A stretch of DNA of 64,000 bases from Hemileia vastatrix (GCA_030280995.1 JASXTE010000005.1:930001-994000), one strand, 5' to 3'. Shown: positions 34,860-47,415, counted from the stretch's first letter. Notes: generated from the letters alone by a model not told the origin. Numbers and translations are program-made.

Positions 34860-36170
34860 TCTTTTGTTAACTTTTTTATTAATTCCCAAGTCAAGAAAAA
34901 TGGCATTGCCTCCTCAAGATTTTTCTCCTAGTAGGGAATCCTGATTGCCAAATTTAAATTTAAAATCATAAATTAATGATATACAATTCAATAAAAGCAA
35001 ATATCAAAGTTAAATTTTTAAGAATTCATGAAAATAAATGTGATCAACATAAATAAAGACATGAACACTTTCAACAATAAATTTTTAACATGTAGCACAG
35101 CCCACAGCCTGATGGTATTAAACTTTAAGTAAGTGAAATTTTTAAATGATTCCTACATTAGTTAATGAGATTGAAAGAGAAATTGAAATCTTTCATAGAT
35201 CCCATACTTTGCTTTTCTACCTAAAAGTTAAGAAGTAAAAAAAACATCTTTCCTTACCTTACTTACCCTATTTATTAAGTATTGATTGATTTGAAAAAAA
35301 ATCTGCAATGAGTGAAGTCATCACATGATTCCAAACCAGGAGGAGCTCATATTGTTTGATGATTTTCCCCTTAATGATAAAAAGCTTTATTCATTTTTGT
35401 TGATTTGAGTCAACATGATTCTATAAGATATAGAAAAAACTTAATATATTTATATAAATTTTATAAAAATATAATACTCATTTATTTTAATATAATCCCA
35501 CAACAATAAGCCCAATAAAATCTAAACCAAAAATATTCTAAGAGTGTACCAAAATAAATCCAAAAAGTCCCCAAGAGTGCAAATGAAATCAGTACACTTG
35601 ATAATTTCTTTGGAAATGAAAAATGACTGTTACAAATATACAAATTATCATGATATGGGCATTTCAGAAGCTTTATTTTTTAAGCATGTTATATCAAATA
35701 TAAAAAAAAGTAAAATTGTGCAATAAAAAGGCACAACTTTAAAGGTCAATATCTCAACAACCACTGAACAAAATTCAAAACTTTTTGTGGGAAATATAGG
35801 CATTTATTAGGATAATATTGAGTTTAAAGGGCATGAGATTTGAATAAACCCAATGCTAATTCCAACTTTTCTTTTAATAATCTTCTTATAATTTGAGGAG
35901 TGATAGTGAAAATTACAACACAAGGGGTTCAATAAGTCCACCATTAATTAGAGAATACTCCTATATAGATTGAACTCTGCATCATGATAAAATGAGAGAT
36001 ATATCAGAAAGGCATGAAAAAAAGTAGATGAAACTTAAATTGATGGAAAGGTTGGAAAAAATAGAGTGAGAAAGAGTAAAGTGGAATTTGGGTGAAATTG
36101 AAAATGGAGCAAGTGAAATACATAAAGAATGTGCTATGAGTAGTGCAAAAAAGAAGGCTCAAATTTTAAG
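34860..36170 (-). mobile_element. Sixth Harbinger copy: Tet-like 3' remnant and repeat units
   Basis: On the minus strand 35400-35280 encodes AAPPGLESC-like text (APPGLES) and the Phe-Thr-His after it, as in the end of the Tet-like gene. Units of the AAAAAGGCTCAAC repeat follow near 35728 and 36140. The stretch 35990-36140 matches 27505-27655 of the third copy. No usable frame remains. Confidence 0.6.
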
Positions 36171-36517
36171 GTCAATATCTCAGAATCTAAGATATGCAGA
36201 GAAGTATGAAATACCACACAAGTTGCTGAAAAACTAACTGATTTTGCATTCTTGTCTTTTTTTTCTAGCTCCCTACCTTTACTGGATTTCCCTTCCATAG
36301 CTTTCTTGTTAATATTATGAATGATCTTTGCTTACATCCCTTTATCTTTATCCATGACAAGCTTTTTACTGTCCTCCAGAGTTATAGTCGTCCCATCCTC
36401 AAAAACCACCCTGTCTTCTTTATCCTTTGGAAGTGCATTACATCTCATCCTAGTATTACATTCTTTATTGCAATAATAGCATACCATAGAAGAAAAACAC
36501 AATGGTTAAGATGTAAA
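36171..36517. other. Retroelement-derived non-coding stretch
   Basis: I see no convincing gene. It lies directly downstream of a gag fragment on the minus strand and is probably decayed retroelement text. Confidence 0.35.
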
Positions 36518-37330
36518 TCAAGGCTTAGGTTTAGCCATGTCACTCAGTTTCTTCTCCAACTCCTCAATTCTAGAAATCATTGAGTCTGGATCCTTTCCCA
36601 ACATTTTTATGTTTGGAGTTGGTGCTGAAGGTGATCCTATGCTTTGTGAAACCTCTATTACCTCTACATACTCCAAATAAACCCTAGCTTCTTGGAACTC
36701 CACCCAACACAACTTCATTTCAGCTTCCACTGCTGTTTCTACTTCCTCTAATCCTGGGTAATTTTCTAGATGTCTCTTTGACCAATCTTCAACTTCAGGA
36801 TCTAGTGCCTCACAAAACCAAGGTAGAAATTTTTTAGTGTCACTAAAATACTCCTTACTGACCAAATAATATACTACTTGAACAGAATCTTGCCTGAAAT
36901 TTTTGAAATTTTTAGGGTCTCTGATACCTTCTTTAGATTTTTCCTTGTTTACCAAAATATCTGGATCCTTGATTGTGAACCTATTTCCCTCAGTAACTTT
37001 CTGCCATCTTTATAGCATCTGCACCTTTGGTGCCATCCATTTGCAACTTTCATGACTATCCATCTCTTCCAGATCATCCTTGCACTCATTTGCAACAAAA
37101 AACAACACTTGCCACACCATATCATAATCCAAGGTCCCATGAACCTCTTACAATTTTTGGAACTTCCTTAAAAACTTTTTAGTTTTAATCTCTGTGAATT
37201 GAAAGCTTCCATCCTTGCATATAATAATTTTTTCAACCCTTGGTGGTAAAAACACCGTTGAGTTTGGAAATTTCATCCTTTCCAGAGTAACTCTAGAGGT
37301 AGTTGCTGTAGGTTCCATACTTCTCTGTCT
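36518..37330 (-). pseudogene. gag fragment of a gypsy element (gypsy-4)
   Basis: The open part 36955-36518 encodes an acidic, helical Gag-like segment (FRQDSVQVVYYLVSKEYF, then EAEMKLCWVEFQEAR and a coiled ISRIEELEKKLSDMAK). The continuation upstream (to about 37330) is broken but shows MDSHESCKWMAPKVQML-like text in another frame. It sits just downstream, in the minus direction, of the LTR at 37565-38842, as gag should. Domains after gag are missing. Confidence 0.6.
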
Positions 37331-37564
37331 AACTTTAAAGTCTTTTAAAAATTAATTGAACACAAAAAAAACTAAACTGACTATATTCTTTCAATACAGT
37401 CCTAAGCTATCCTCTGATAACAGCTTTATCTAATCAACTTGTTGTAGACCCTACAGCTCTTTCTTGAAGTGTTGGATGAATTAAATCCTCTTTGACAAAT
37501 TCCTAAAAAAATTAATAAAAATAAACCACACTTACAATTTGGTTTCCACTGTTGGTACACTAAT

Positions 37565-38842
37565 TGTAGAAAGAAAGAGCTCTATAATACTAAGCTCTAG
37601 ACACAATTCCAAGATGGGTTGGTTCTCCTATCAAAAATTAACTTGAGAAAGAAGTGCCTTCCACTCTAATTTTAAAGACAGTGTAATCACACTGTAAGTG
37701 TGGTGGTGAAGAAACGAAGAGAAAAGGGAATTTTCTATAAGAGACTTTTAAAAGAAAAGAATTAATATATTTAAAATATAAGTAATCTACTTATTGCTAG
37801 ATCTATTCTCAGTAAGCATTAGTACTCTCATTCACTCCCATATGAAATGCTATCTCTAATACTATCCTTAATGTAGCAATAAAATAACTCTACAGCACTA
37901 CTTCTGGATATGTACACCTACTTATACACACAAAAACAAAATATATCTATGTTTCTTTTAATCTAATAAAATACTCTTATATTCACACAAAACTTTTCAA
38001 GTCTATCTATTTGACACACTTTTCAATAAGTGAGTTTTCTTATATATATACTCACTGTATGTCTAGTTTCCTTTCCCTATGCCTTCTTTCCCTACTGAAT
38101 TTCCTCCACAAGTTCAACACTTACCCAAGTGTATCAAACGGTAATCTATCTATCTCAGTAATCTAAGTACAGTGTTGGTATGAGACCATTCCTATATTGT
38201 TTGCATAATCAAGACAATAATCTACTATTAGCACCTTACACTACACTTATCTTTACATACCCAACTCTTCCTGAGATCCTTAGCTTCAAAATAAGTACTA
38301 TACCTCCTTTCATACTTATTATGGAAATGTGCTCTACCATATGACTATCCACTAACCATGAAACCCTTGGCACTAAGAAAGTACCCTCCCTTATTTAGAG
38401 CCTTACTTGTATTTCCTTATCATTGAGCTCTGCTTTTAGACTTGCCTGTTAATCACCTGTTCTTCTAGCATCATTTTTAAGAATTCCTACAGGTTCCTAT
38501 TGAAAATGGGTATGCTGTTGCATTTATCTAAGTTTGAAACCTATACCCTTGCTTGATGCTGCCTCCTAAATCTATACTATTTCTTTAGCGCTAGCAATAT
38601 TTTCTTTAAGTGCATACCATACTCCTGTCCTATAGTCTAGTATACAACTCCTTCTAAGTTTTTGCTCTCCGTAGTCTATATTTTCATATTACAATAAAAA
38701 CTGTGCATGAAGAGTAAACTTTTTCTGCACTTCTTAAAACCCCTTTGTTGCACTTTTGTAACCATCCTTCCTAACAGTCCATTTGTTGCACTTGCTGTGA
38801 ATTTGGACATTTTCGCATTAGTTCAAGATGTGTACCACAACA
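37565..38842 (-). repeat. gypsy-4 5' LTR
   Basis: This 1278-bp repeat begins TGTAGAAAGAAAGAGC and ends GTGTACCACAACA on the plus strand, and is related to 24332-25452. On the minus strand the next bases include GTGTACCAACAGTGG, a possibly decayed primer-binding site like that of gypsy-1. Its right edge falls inside another gag reading frame (GPC at 38843), so it inserted into a retroelement. Confidence 0.7.
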
Positions 38843-39110
38843 GGGGCCTCTTTTTCCATCAAATATTTCTGGAACTAAAATCTTTGGGCCTTTTACAGGT
38901 GCTGCTGGTGTGGCAAATGGTACCTATGCTTTGGCTTTTGAAGCATCCAATTCTGCTTTGGTGAGGTTGTGGTATGAGGGCTTTTCTTCCACTAGATATT
39001 ACATGAGTCTGGAGTTCTGCTCTTGGAAGCATGCCATCTTTTCTTGCATTGCAGAGAGAAATTCTGCATTTGGTTGTCCTGAGGGGTTCATAATCATTTT
39101 TTAGTGTGCC
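38750..39110 (-). pseudogene. gag N-terminal fragment of another LTR element
   Basis: From about 39090 the minus strand encodes MNPSGQPNAEFLSAMQ, and later PVKGPKILVPEIFDGKRGP, a style typical of fungal LTR-element Gag proteins. Two in-frame stops are present. The LTR at 37565-38842 cuts it at 38843. The overlap of coordinates with that LTR only reflects the continuing open frame and not real gene text. Confidence 0.55.
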
Positions 39111-39129
39111 ATTTCGAGATTAGAAAAAA

Positions 39130-39426
39130 TGTTAGGACCTAAGAGGGCAGACTTCTACTAGTGCTTATGCTAGTCTGAGGCAGGACTGAATATGCTACTG
39201 AGCGGTGAGGCTAACTAGACTGACTATGTTGGGGTTACAACAGTGAGAGTTACAACTGTGAGAGACAAAGAAGTAACTGTATTACTATATAAGTTGTCCA
39301 ATGAGGAAAACTCCACAGCACTTGCCCCATATATTACCCCCTTATGTAATATACCTCCTTCTGCCTCTTTCCATGCATAGTTCCCATAATGCTCCCCTTC
39401 CTTTCCCCTCAACCCAAATCCTAACA
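39130..39426 (-). repeat. Short LTR (297 bp), 5' LTR of the element above
   Basis: It begins TGTTAGGACCTAAG and ends AAATCCTAACA, with matching inverted ends (TGTTAGGA and TCCTAACA). It lies directly upstream of the gag fragment on the minus strand. On its other side it interrupts a gypsy-2-type gag (39427-39620). A second LTR and the rest of the element are not in view. Confidence 0.65.
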
Positions 39427-39620
39427 GGCTCCTCAGTTTGTTTAACAAGGTTTATTTTCTTTTCAAAAAAATGTCCTTTCTGCCATGGCTTATTACATTT
39501 AAAAAAAGTATTGGTTGCAACTTTTTTGGGTGAAGCTGGGAAAGAATCAGGTGAGTAAATTTCCTTTCTAACCCCAGGTTTTATTCCCCTGTAATAAAAT
39601 ATTTGTTTCTCACCACTCAA
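39427..39620 (-). pseudogene. gag zinc-knuckle fragment of a gypsy-2-type element
   Basis: The minus strand encodes SPKKVATNTFFKCNKPWQKG and then HFFEKKINLVKQTEE, matching the gypsy-2 zinc-knuckle segment (CYKCNKPWQKGHVCDKK). Two of the three Cys residues of the motif are Phe, so it could not bind zinc. It is cut by the short LTR. Confidence 0.7.
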
Positions 39621-40343
39621 TAATTTTCTCTTCTATTCAAGATATACTCTATTTTCTAGGTTGTCAGGTGAAAGATTGTATTGCATTAATTTTCTTAGAG
39701 AGATAAAATATTTCTCTAATTTTTAAGTGGTTAAGTACTTTATTTTGTTTGTCATATTTTTAAAAATCTCACCTATCTCAGGGCATGAAGAAAACAGGAA
39801 ATTATAGATGTGTGTATGTACCTTTTGTGAGACATAACTTTTGAAGGATTAATAAGTAATTAACACAGAGAACCAAGATTATTGGAACCTATGGGGTAAG
39901 AGAATTATTTTTAGGTGATCCATTAGGGTCAATTAAAACTTAGAAATATATTAAATGATAGGGGAGATGAAATAAATACTTTTTTTACCTTAATCAATCT
40001 TAAGGCCTCTGAAAGACAGTAGCCTCTCTGATTATGATTATTATCATTTTTTCTAAAACAATTTTGGATAAGACTTCTTTTAATATTGCATTCCTTATTT
40101 TCAAAAATCTCATCCAGGTAATCCAGAATATTATAGCTTAAGAGCATCTACTACTGTTTCAGTAAATTTTCAGTAGCAAAATAAATAAATGTCATGACAT
40201 TGGTTAATGAATTGACTGGAATCACCACCAAATGCACCAACATATACTAATTGAAAGATTGATTGAGATCTTGACCATAATTTGCAACAATAGTTCATAA
40301 ATAATCAACTCATGGAAAATTTTACATTGTAGCATGGTTTCAA
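39621..40343. other. AT-rich stretch without a recognised gene
   Basis: The 72-codon frame near 39929-40147 (minus) has no recognisable motif. No repeat elsewhere in the window clearly matches. It is the outer flank of gypsy-3. Confidence 0.35.
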
Positions 40344-41163
40344 TGAGTCCTTTTGGTCTAGAAGATTTTGATGGAGGTCCAATGGTGGTGATAGGTGGAG
40401 TTTGAGGGTTTCAAAGGCAAAGGTACGTATGGGTTATTTTTTATTTAAGTTACTCAATTTAAAAGAGGTAAAAGGATTTTAATTATTATTATAATTTATA
40501 ATTTAGAATTACAATGTTTTAAGTACTAAGTAATAAAGAATAGTAATAAATATTTGATGTAGTAAATGTTTAAGTAAAATAATGAGTGAGTTAAGAATGA
40601 CCAAAAATAACCAGAAAGGGAGGCCTTATATAGGCAAAGGAGAGACAAATGATGGAGTACAATATTCTAAATACAAGAGTATGAGAGAGGGAAAAAAGTT
40701 TCCAGAAGAAAGAACATTTTAAATTATAGAATTGTTTTATATAAAAAAATATTTTAGAATATTATATTTGCTGTATGTTTCAAAAAGAAATTTATTTATT
40801 TAAAAATTCCAGTACTTGTTATTTTTAAATAAGTAAATTGATTTTTTATACATCTTTATTTTTATTTTAAATTATATTTCAAATAGATAAAAAAAACTTT
40901 TCTTATTTTAATATCTTAATTTTTATTTCCTTTAAACTGTCATTTGAGCATGGTGTTAGAAAAATAAAAATAAAATATATAGGACAATTAATATTAATTC
41001 TAAATTTATACTAAATTTACTTCTTTATAACTAGTTAATTTATTACATTTAAACTTAAAGTAAATAGAATAAAATAAATAATAATAGAAAAATAAAAAGA
41101 AGTGGCTTCATCCCAGGAAATAATTAATTATTTTACTGGGTGAGTCTAGCAGCCTGGCTGACA
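40344..41163 (-). repeat. gypsy-3 3' LTR
   Basis: About 820 bp, beginning TGAGTCCTTTTGGTCTAGAAG and ending CAGCCTGGCTGACA. It aligns patchily with the 1140-bp gypsy-2 LTR (GTCTAGAAGA near the start, TTATATAGGCAA in the middle) and is shorter. The following CTCCCTCACTCT is the conserved purine tract on the minus strand. Confidence 0.75.
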
Positions 41164-41780
41164 CTCCCTCACTCTAAAAAAAAACAATAAAAAAAATTCT
41201 ATGATTTTTTCTTTTTATATTTCTTTAGCAGTGTAGAAAGATTAGATATCTCCTTCCCAGATATCCAAGAATCATATTCAGATGATTTATTCTTGAATCT
41301 CAATGAATATTCTATACCTTTTTCAGCAGTAACTATTCTTTTATTTAGAATCTTATCAATTTCTGCTGTCTCAGTGATTTAATTACGAATTTTCTTTGGT
41401 CTTCCCCTCCTTTTGGGAAATAAATTACTATTGGATGTGTAAGGTTTCAAAAGAGATATTGGAAAAACAGGATGTTTTCTATCATATGGAGCATAAAGGA
41501 TAACTTCAACTCCATTATCACCAACCAGTCTTCTGACAATAAATGGACCTAAAAATGGGTCTTTCAATTTATTATTGCCTTGTAAATTGAAGTGGAATGT
41601 AGAAATCAGTACTTCATCACCCTTTTTAAAAGCGTATTCTTTATGGGATTTGTCACAATTCTTCTTCTCATATTCAAATGATTTTACAATACATTTTTGA
41701 GCATGACTTCTGCAAAGTTGTTTCATTTGAAGAAAAGATTTTACACCAGGATTTTAATCCAATTTAGGTATTCTATTATT
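41164..41780 (-). pseudogene. gypsy-3 pol 3' end: integrase C-terminus and chromodomain
   Basis: The minus strand encodes the end of integrase (FKKGDEVLISTFHFNLQG, then DPFLGPFIVRRLVGDNGVEV and FPISLLKPYTSNSNLFPK) and, after a stop, a chromodomain-like tail matching gypsy-2. The segment is cut at 41780 by Harbinger locus C. The chromodomain would guide integration to marked chromatin. Confidence 0.85.
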
Positions 41781-42161
41781 AGGGGGTATCAATGTTCAGG
41801 GATCCGCAATTAGGGATCAGGAATTTTTTTTCCTGGGATCAGACATTATTAATTGCAGAAGATTCTTATCCACTAGCCCTGGGGCTAGTGGACAAGGAAT
41901 CCACAATAATGCATTATTCCGCCTCTTATACCCCAATTGGCATTCCTAATTCCTGATCCCAAACTCATCTCATCCATGATGGATTTGCAAGAAAGTCACA
42001 TGACTCATAATTGCTGATGCCATCCTTAAGTCTTTCCTCACTCTATGCTACTTAATTTTGGTGACAAACATTTAAGTTTTTTTTTCTATCTACACACCCT
42101 AACTGCACATTTGGCGGTGAATTCCCACTTCCCTCATCACATAACCCTTCCACCGGCAACA

Positions 42162-43286
42162 ATGAAACACCTCTCTACTAGGAAGCTACTTCACTCAACA
42201 ATGAATGCTATTACTTTTCTTTTAGTTCTTTACTATAAATATGACTCTGATTTGGAAGATACTTTATCTTATATGTGTTTTCTTTCCAAAAAGTGTTACA
42301 TCATCACCAGGGGGCCAAATCTTTATCATGATCCCCAATATGATCTGGCTTCCATTCTCAACATTCCTCATTTAAACTTCACCCAACTTTTTAGAACTTC
42401 TCACAATTATTTCTTCAAACTTTATCAACTCATCTCCGATCATCCTATATTTCATAACAATTCCCATAACAAAAAGCGTAATCCTGCCATCCAACTTGCT
42501 GTTGCACTATGTCACTTTGGCTCAAATGGAAACAGTGCTTCTGTAAGACGTTTGGATAATCTCTTTAACATAGGATATGGGAACGTGATATTATACACCA
42601 AGAGCTGTATGATTGCTATCCTTTCCCTCAAGTCTCAAACACTTGCTTGGCCAACTCCAGAACAGCAACTTGAATCCTCTCAAGTAATTCAAGCTGAAGG
42701 TTTCTCTGGCTGTGTAGGATTTGTTGATGGCACAACTATACCTTTGAGTCAAAAGCCTGCTCATGATGGCAACCATTATTTTGATCACAAAAAAAGGTTT
42801 CTTCAAAATCTTCTCCAATTTCTCATCCTTTATAAACTAACTTTTTATCTTCTTCCTAGATACTCTATTGCCGTTCAACTTGTATGCAATGTCAATAAAA
42901 AATTTATTGCTTTTCATAGTGGCTTCCCTGGCTCATGTCATGACTCTTCTGTCTTCCAAAGAATGAGGATTTCTCAAACCCCTGACTCATGCTTTGAAGA
43001 ATCTCAGTACCTCCTTGCAGACTCAGCATATGCAAGTGGAAAGTACATTATACCTGCTTTCCGTGGTTCAAGTTTAGAAAGTGACCCCAAAACTGCCTTT
43101 AATTTTCACCTTGCCCAATCAAGAGTACAAATTGAACATGCTATTGGTATTTTAAAGATACAATTTTCTAGTCTTTGGGAGCTCATAATCCAATTTCAAA
43201 AAAAATTGGAGATCAAAACTGCAAATCATTAGATCATGACTTGCAATATACTCCAAAATATCCTAGCTGATTTAAAGAATGAGTGA
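42162..43286 (+). pseudogene. Harbinger-type DDE transposase, locus C (nearly intact)
   Basis: Starting at MKHLSTRKLL (the frame is also open back to 42045), it shows FRTSHNYFFKLYQLISDHP, NPAIQLAVALCHFGSNGN, then the catalytic core: Asp in GFVDGTTIPLSQKP, Asp in YLLADSAYASGKYIIPAF and Glu in QIEHAIGILKIQFSSL. A 63-bp intron (42797-42859, CTAAC branch site, CCTAG end) is in frame and without stops; removing it gives DHKKRYSIAVQLV. A TAG at 43230-43232 comes about 18 codons before the homologous end (NILQNILADLKNE, to 43286). The catalytic triad is complete, so only the extreme C-terminus is lost. It would cut and reinsert elements of this family. Confidence 0.85.
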
Positions 43287-43554
43287 AATGATATTTATAA
43301 AGAAGAGGATACTGAACCATCACCGGCTCTCCCCTACCTTGAATCACAAAACATTCATTCAACCAGCATTCGCTCTGTCATTATGCCTATTACTCTCCAA
43401 CATTTCTCTTCACCACCCTTTTAAATTATTTTTTTGTACTCTCCAAATGTCCTCTTTGTGTACTTTATTCACTTGGTTTGGTATTTTGGTTTGTTGCATA
43501 TTAATTTTATTTGGAATTTATGGTGAATATCTTTTTTTTGGATAGCTCATTGGT

Positions 43555-43711
43555 TTTCTTTCACCAGCTCAACATGAAATCACATATTTTCTGAAATCGC
43601 ATATTTTGTCAGTGATTTTTTTTCCATTCATCACTCATATCCTTTTCATCCTCTCCTCAAACATCACTCAAATATTTTGGTTACTTTTATTTTATCAACT
43701 CATCTCACCAG
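43555..43711 (+). other. Conserved leader segment upstream of the Tet-like gene, locus C
   Basis: It matches 22495-22660 and 27931-28085 on the opposite strand, including CATGAAATCACATATTTT, and ends CAACTCATCTCACCAG next to GTAAGT. It sits 270 bases downstream of the transposase stop. Confidence 0.5.
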
Positions 43712-43849
43712 GTAAGTCTTTTTTTTTCTTTTTTCTTGTTTTTTATTTGCTAATCATGAATTTTTTTATTTTGCTTTTTTTTGTTTTTTTTTGTTGTTTT
43801 TTTTTTTTTTTTTTTGTAAGTCCTTTTTTTTATTTTCAAGGTTAGACTA

Positions 43850-45700
43850 ATTATTTTTTTCTATTTTTTCTCTATTTTTTCTTTTTTTTTCTCTCCTTCA
43901 CCCTCTTTAGCTGCCTCATTTCACACCTTTTCCTCTCTCTTTACCTGCCTCAAGTCACTCCTTCTCCCCTCTCTTTACCTTCCTCAAGTCCCCCTTATTT
44001 CACACTCTTTACCTGTCCCAAATCCCCCTTTCCCCCCTCTCCAGGTACCTCATGACCCCCCTTCCGCTCTCTTTAGGTGCCTCATGACCCCCCTTCCCCT
44101 CTTTTTAGGTGCCTCAACCCTCCCCCCTTCTCTTCTCTTTAGCCGCCTCAAATCCCCCCTTCCCCCCCCTTCCACTCCACTTAATCCGTCTCTACTCCCC
44201 CTTCTTCTTAACAAACAATCTGTAACAATCATTTGTTAAGTAAAAAAATTGGTAGCAATTCATTTACTTAAAAAACAATTACTGATGATTGTTTACTTAA
44301 CAAACAATGTGGTCTTCCAACATTGGCAGTGGCCTTTGTTGCGTGATTTGGCGCTGTTTGTGCATGTCTTAATTGACATCTGTTAAGGAATTGGGTATTT
44401 TTCTGGTTTTATTCTGTGGATATCGGGTCTGCGGGTATGTGGGTACTATCATTGGATAGCCCCAGTTTTTCTCTATATTTTATGTCTTGTAGACATTTTT
44501 CATACTCTAAGTTTTAAGGGGTCATTTCCTCATTTTTCATTCATAAAAGATAGCTGTTTAATTTTGTTTTTCGTGTTTTACGGGCTAACCTTAAGTCCTA
44601 GGGTCAAGTGCTTAGTACCATTGGATAGAGTTAATTTTTCTCTATATTTCATGTCACAATGTTGTTATAGTGAAATTCCGTGTTTTAAAGGTTTTAGTAG
44701 TTGTAGCTAATTTTTCTAAGTAGATTAGTTGTTTTTATTGGTTTTCTGGCTTCAGGGAGGCCGCGCCGCTTCAGACGGCCTGCCCGCCTCTGTTTTAGAA
44801 GGTTGGGGAGCACTTCAGGAGGGTTTTTTATTCAATTTGGTGGGTACAGGCGCCAGATTGGTGGGTGCGCATGGGCTCTTAGATAGTGGTCTGTGTGTAA
44901 ATAGTGAATAAGACAGTTTGGGGCAACCTTAATTATAATACAACCATCCGGAGGTGATATCCTTGTTCCTCACTCAGTTTTCACTGTTTTCTGGCCACAA
45001 TTTGGCTGTGTTTGTTGCAAGTGAGTTCTTCATTTAACTTAAATTTGGCGACTGTTTTCTCTGTTATAGTCTTGCAAGCTATAGCAAGTATTATTGCTGT
45101 CTCTGGTGTGGATTTGCAGCCTACATCAAGTATCTTTGCTGTCTCTGGTGTGGAAATTGTTCTACATTCCAGTTCTTTGGTCTGGTAGTCCGTCTGGTGA
45201 CTACTTTCTTGGCTCATCAAGCAGTCAAGTGTGTTGAAAAGGGGCTTTAGCAAAACAGGAACCAACTTACTTTAGCAAGTAAATCTCACTCTATTTTTCT
45301 AAAGGGACAGGGGATTTTCTTGCTGGTTTTTCTCCAACTCCCTTGGTCAAGGCCTATAGCTAGTACTATAGGATTGTCTACAATGATTGTTAACAATTGT
45401 TTGTTAAGAAGGAGGAGGGGCTAGAGGTGGTTTAAGGGGAGTGGACCTAAAAGGGGGGCCTTTGAGGCAGCTGAAGAGGGGGGGAAAGGGGGGGTTTGGG
45501 TCATATAAAGAGGGGTAAAGGGGGGGGAGTTTGGGTGGTTTTGAAGAAATTAAGGAGGGGGTTTCAGGGCGATTTTGAGGCAGGCAAGGAGGGGATTCTA
45601 GGGTGGTTTTGAGGCAAGGAGGGAGGGATTTTATAGGGGATTTCAGAGAAATAAAGGGGGGGAAAGGGGACTTTTATGGGAGTTAAAGAGGGGTTACCTA
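43850..45700. repeat. Polypyrimidine/polypurine inverted repeat of locus C, split by an LTR
   Basis: The left arm (43850-44215) is C/T-rich with repeating CCTCAAxCCCCC and ends CTTCTTAACAAACAAT. The right arm (45383-45700) is G/A-rich and starts ATTGTTTGTTAAGAAGG. Several smaller AACAAT/ATTGTT hairpins lie at the apex (44215-44307). The LTR at 44308-45382 landed in this apex. Confidence 0.8.
44308..45382 (+). mobile_element. Solo LTR of the gypsy-1 family
   Basis: This 1075-bp sequence is the reverse complement of the gypsy-1 LTR: it begins TGTGGTCTTCCAAC and ends GGATTGTCTACA. The similarity to 15381-16470 is high throughout. A clean 4-bp duplication is not certain because the flanks are AACAAT-rich on both sides. 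Confidence 0.9.
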
Positions 45701-46242
45701 ATTTCTAAAAAAACATACTGAAAATTTGTTTTTTGTATTTTTTTTTTTTGGCAGAATTTTAGAAAAAAAAAATCTTTTACATTCTGTTAAGGTCTTTCCC
45801 TGTAAATTACAAAACAAAAAAGGTTTAGATTTTAATTTTTAATTTTTCTTCCAAATAATTTTACTGAGTTTAATTTTTTTTTTTATTTATTTGTTTTGAT
45901 TTTTCTTTTACTGATTTTTTTTTAATTTTTTATTTTTTTTTTAAATTATTTTGTCAGGATTTTCTGTGAAGGTTTTTTATAACAAAACTTCAGGTTTTCT
46001 TTTGTATTTTTTATGAAATAATTTTTACTGAAAATTATTATATTTTTTTTGTTTTAAAATTTTTTTTCATTTTTTTTAAAAGGAAATTGCTTTAAATTTT
46101 ATTTTAAAAGATATTATTAGGTGAGTTTTTTTATAAAAAAAATGTGTTGAATTTTTTTTTTGACATTTAAATTTTTTTTAGATCAAAAAAATGTCTTCTT
46201 CTTCAGATTCACCCCTTACTTCTCTATCATCTTCATCTTTAT

Positions 46243-47382
46243 TGTCGGCCGGTCGTCTAGAAGAAGGAGAAAATAGGAGGAGGAATGAGAGGAGGAGAAG
46301 GAGGAAAGGAGTATGGGTAATAAAAAAAATAAAATTTAATAAAAGTATTTAATTTATTGAGAGAAAAACAACGATAAGTGAGCTGGGAGGTGACAACAAC
46401 TTGGTTTTATTAATATTAATATTATTTAAGTAAGAGTTCTGCGCGGCAACCAAAATAATTACTATCAGACTTAAAGCAACCTTTAAATTGTTATATAAAA
46501 TTTTAATTAGAATTTTATTACTAATAAAAAGAATATAAACGTAATATAAAAATTGTATTTAATTGTTGAGTGTATAATAAGTGATAAGGCTACAGGGGAT
46601 TATCCAAGGCCCTTTTATAGGCAATGGGTCCTCTGAAGCGCTACTATATCAGTAAATACAATGATTAGAAAGGAATAAAACAAATATATCAAAAAGAGTA
46701 AATGAAACATAACAATATAGAGAAAAACATGAAACAATTAATTAAAAGCCCAATTAAGAATCCAATTTCCCCGCCATTAATCCCCAAATCAGTAAGTGAC
46801 AATAGTAAATAACTAAACAAGAGTGGAAACATAGGAACTATGAGAAATATAATTCCCAACAGATGGTACATCCTGATTAGAGGACATTTTAAGTGAAACA
46901 AAAAATAATTTGACGCAACAAAACAATCAATTAATCTCAATTTAGTTCAAATTAATTTATTTGTTTTTTCTAACACAATTAAGGGTCAAAAGAAGCGTCC
47001 TTAATAATTGTTTAGTGTCATATGAGAGGTATTAGTTAATATATAAATTTAAGTAATTAATTTAAATATATTATAAATCAAATTTACACTTGTAATTATA
47101 ATATATGTTTTTTAATTAATTAAATATAAATTTATAATTATTAAATATATAAAAATGCGCCATTATTTGTAGAATATATTATATTATGCTCAATTTAATT
47201 GTATATAAAAATATATATAACCAATAAATTTAATGTAACATTTGTATATAATAAAATTCTTATATAATTTCATTATGTAATAAAATATTAAGTTATATTC
47301 ATTAAATACAAGTTTTACCCACTCTTTAAGGTTTTATAATTTATATATCATTTACTGGACTCCTGGAATAGCCTGGCTGACA
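46243..47382 (-). repeat. gypsy-2 3' LTR
   Basis: Begins TGTCGGCCGGTCGTCTAG and ends ATAGCCTGGCTGACA on the plus strand. It is essentially identical to 54274-55413. Confidence 0.96.
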
Positions 47383-47415
47383 CTCCCTCACTCTAAAAAA
47401 ACAATAAAAAAAATG

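Larger units (their letters stand above)
43712..46181 (+). other. Candidate 5'-leader intron of the locus C Tet-like gene
   Basis: The donor CCAG|GTAAGT is at 43712 and a T-rich acceptor ends TTTTTTTAG at 46181, nine bases before the ATG. The interval holds a pyrimidine-rich arm (43850-44215), a purine-rich arm (45395-45700), long T-rich runs (43700-43870, 45720-46190) and a solo LTR. Without the LTR it would be about 1.4 kb, large for this genome's introns (about 50-90 bp here). Confidence 0.5.

Noticed and set aside
38707..39104. Plus-strand frames of 85 and 64 codons
   Set aside because: They are shadows of an LTR end and of a minus-strand gag fragment.
39929..40147. 72-codon frame upstream of gypsy-3
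   Set aside because: No motif, no paralogue in the window and no splice context; too short to support.
46689..46940. 83-codon membrane-like frame, repeated at 54720 and similar at 19355
   Set aside because: It is LTR sequence, carried along by repeat identity; hydrophobicity follows from AT-rich codons.
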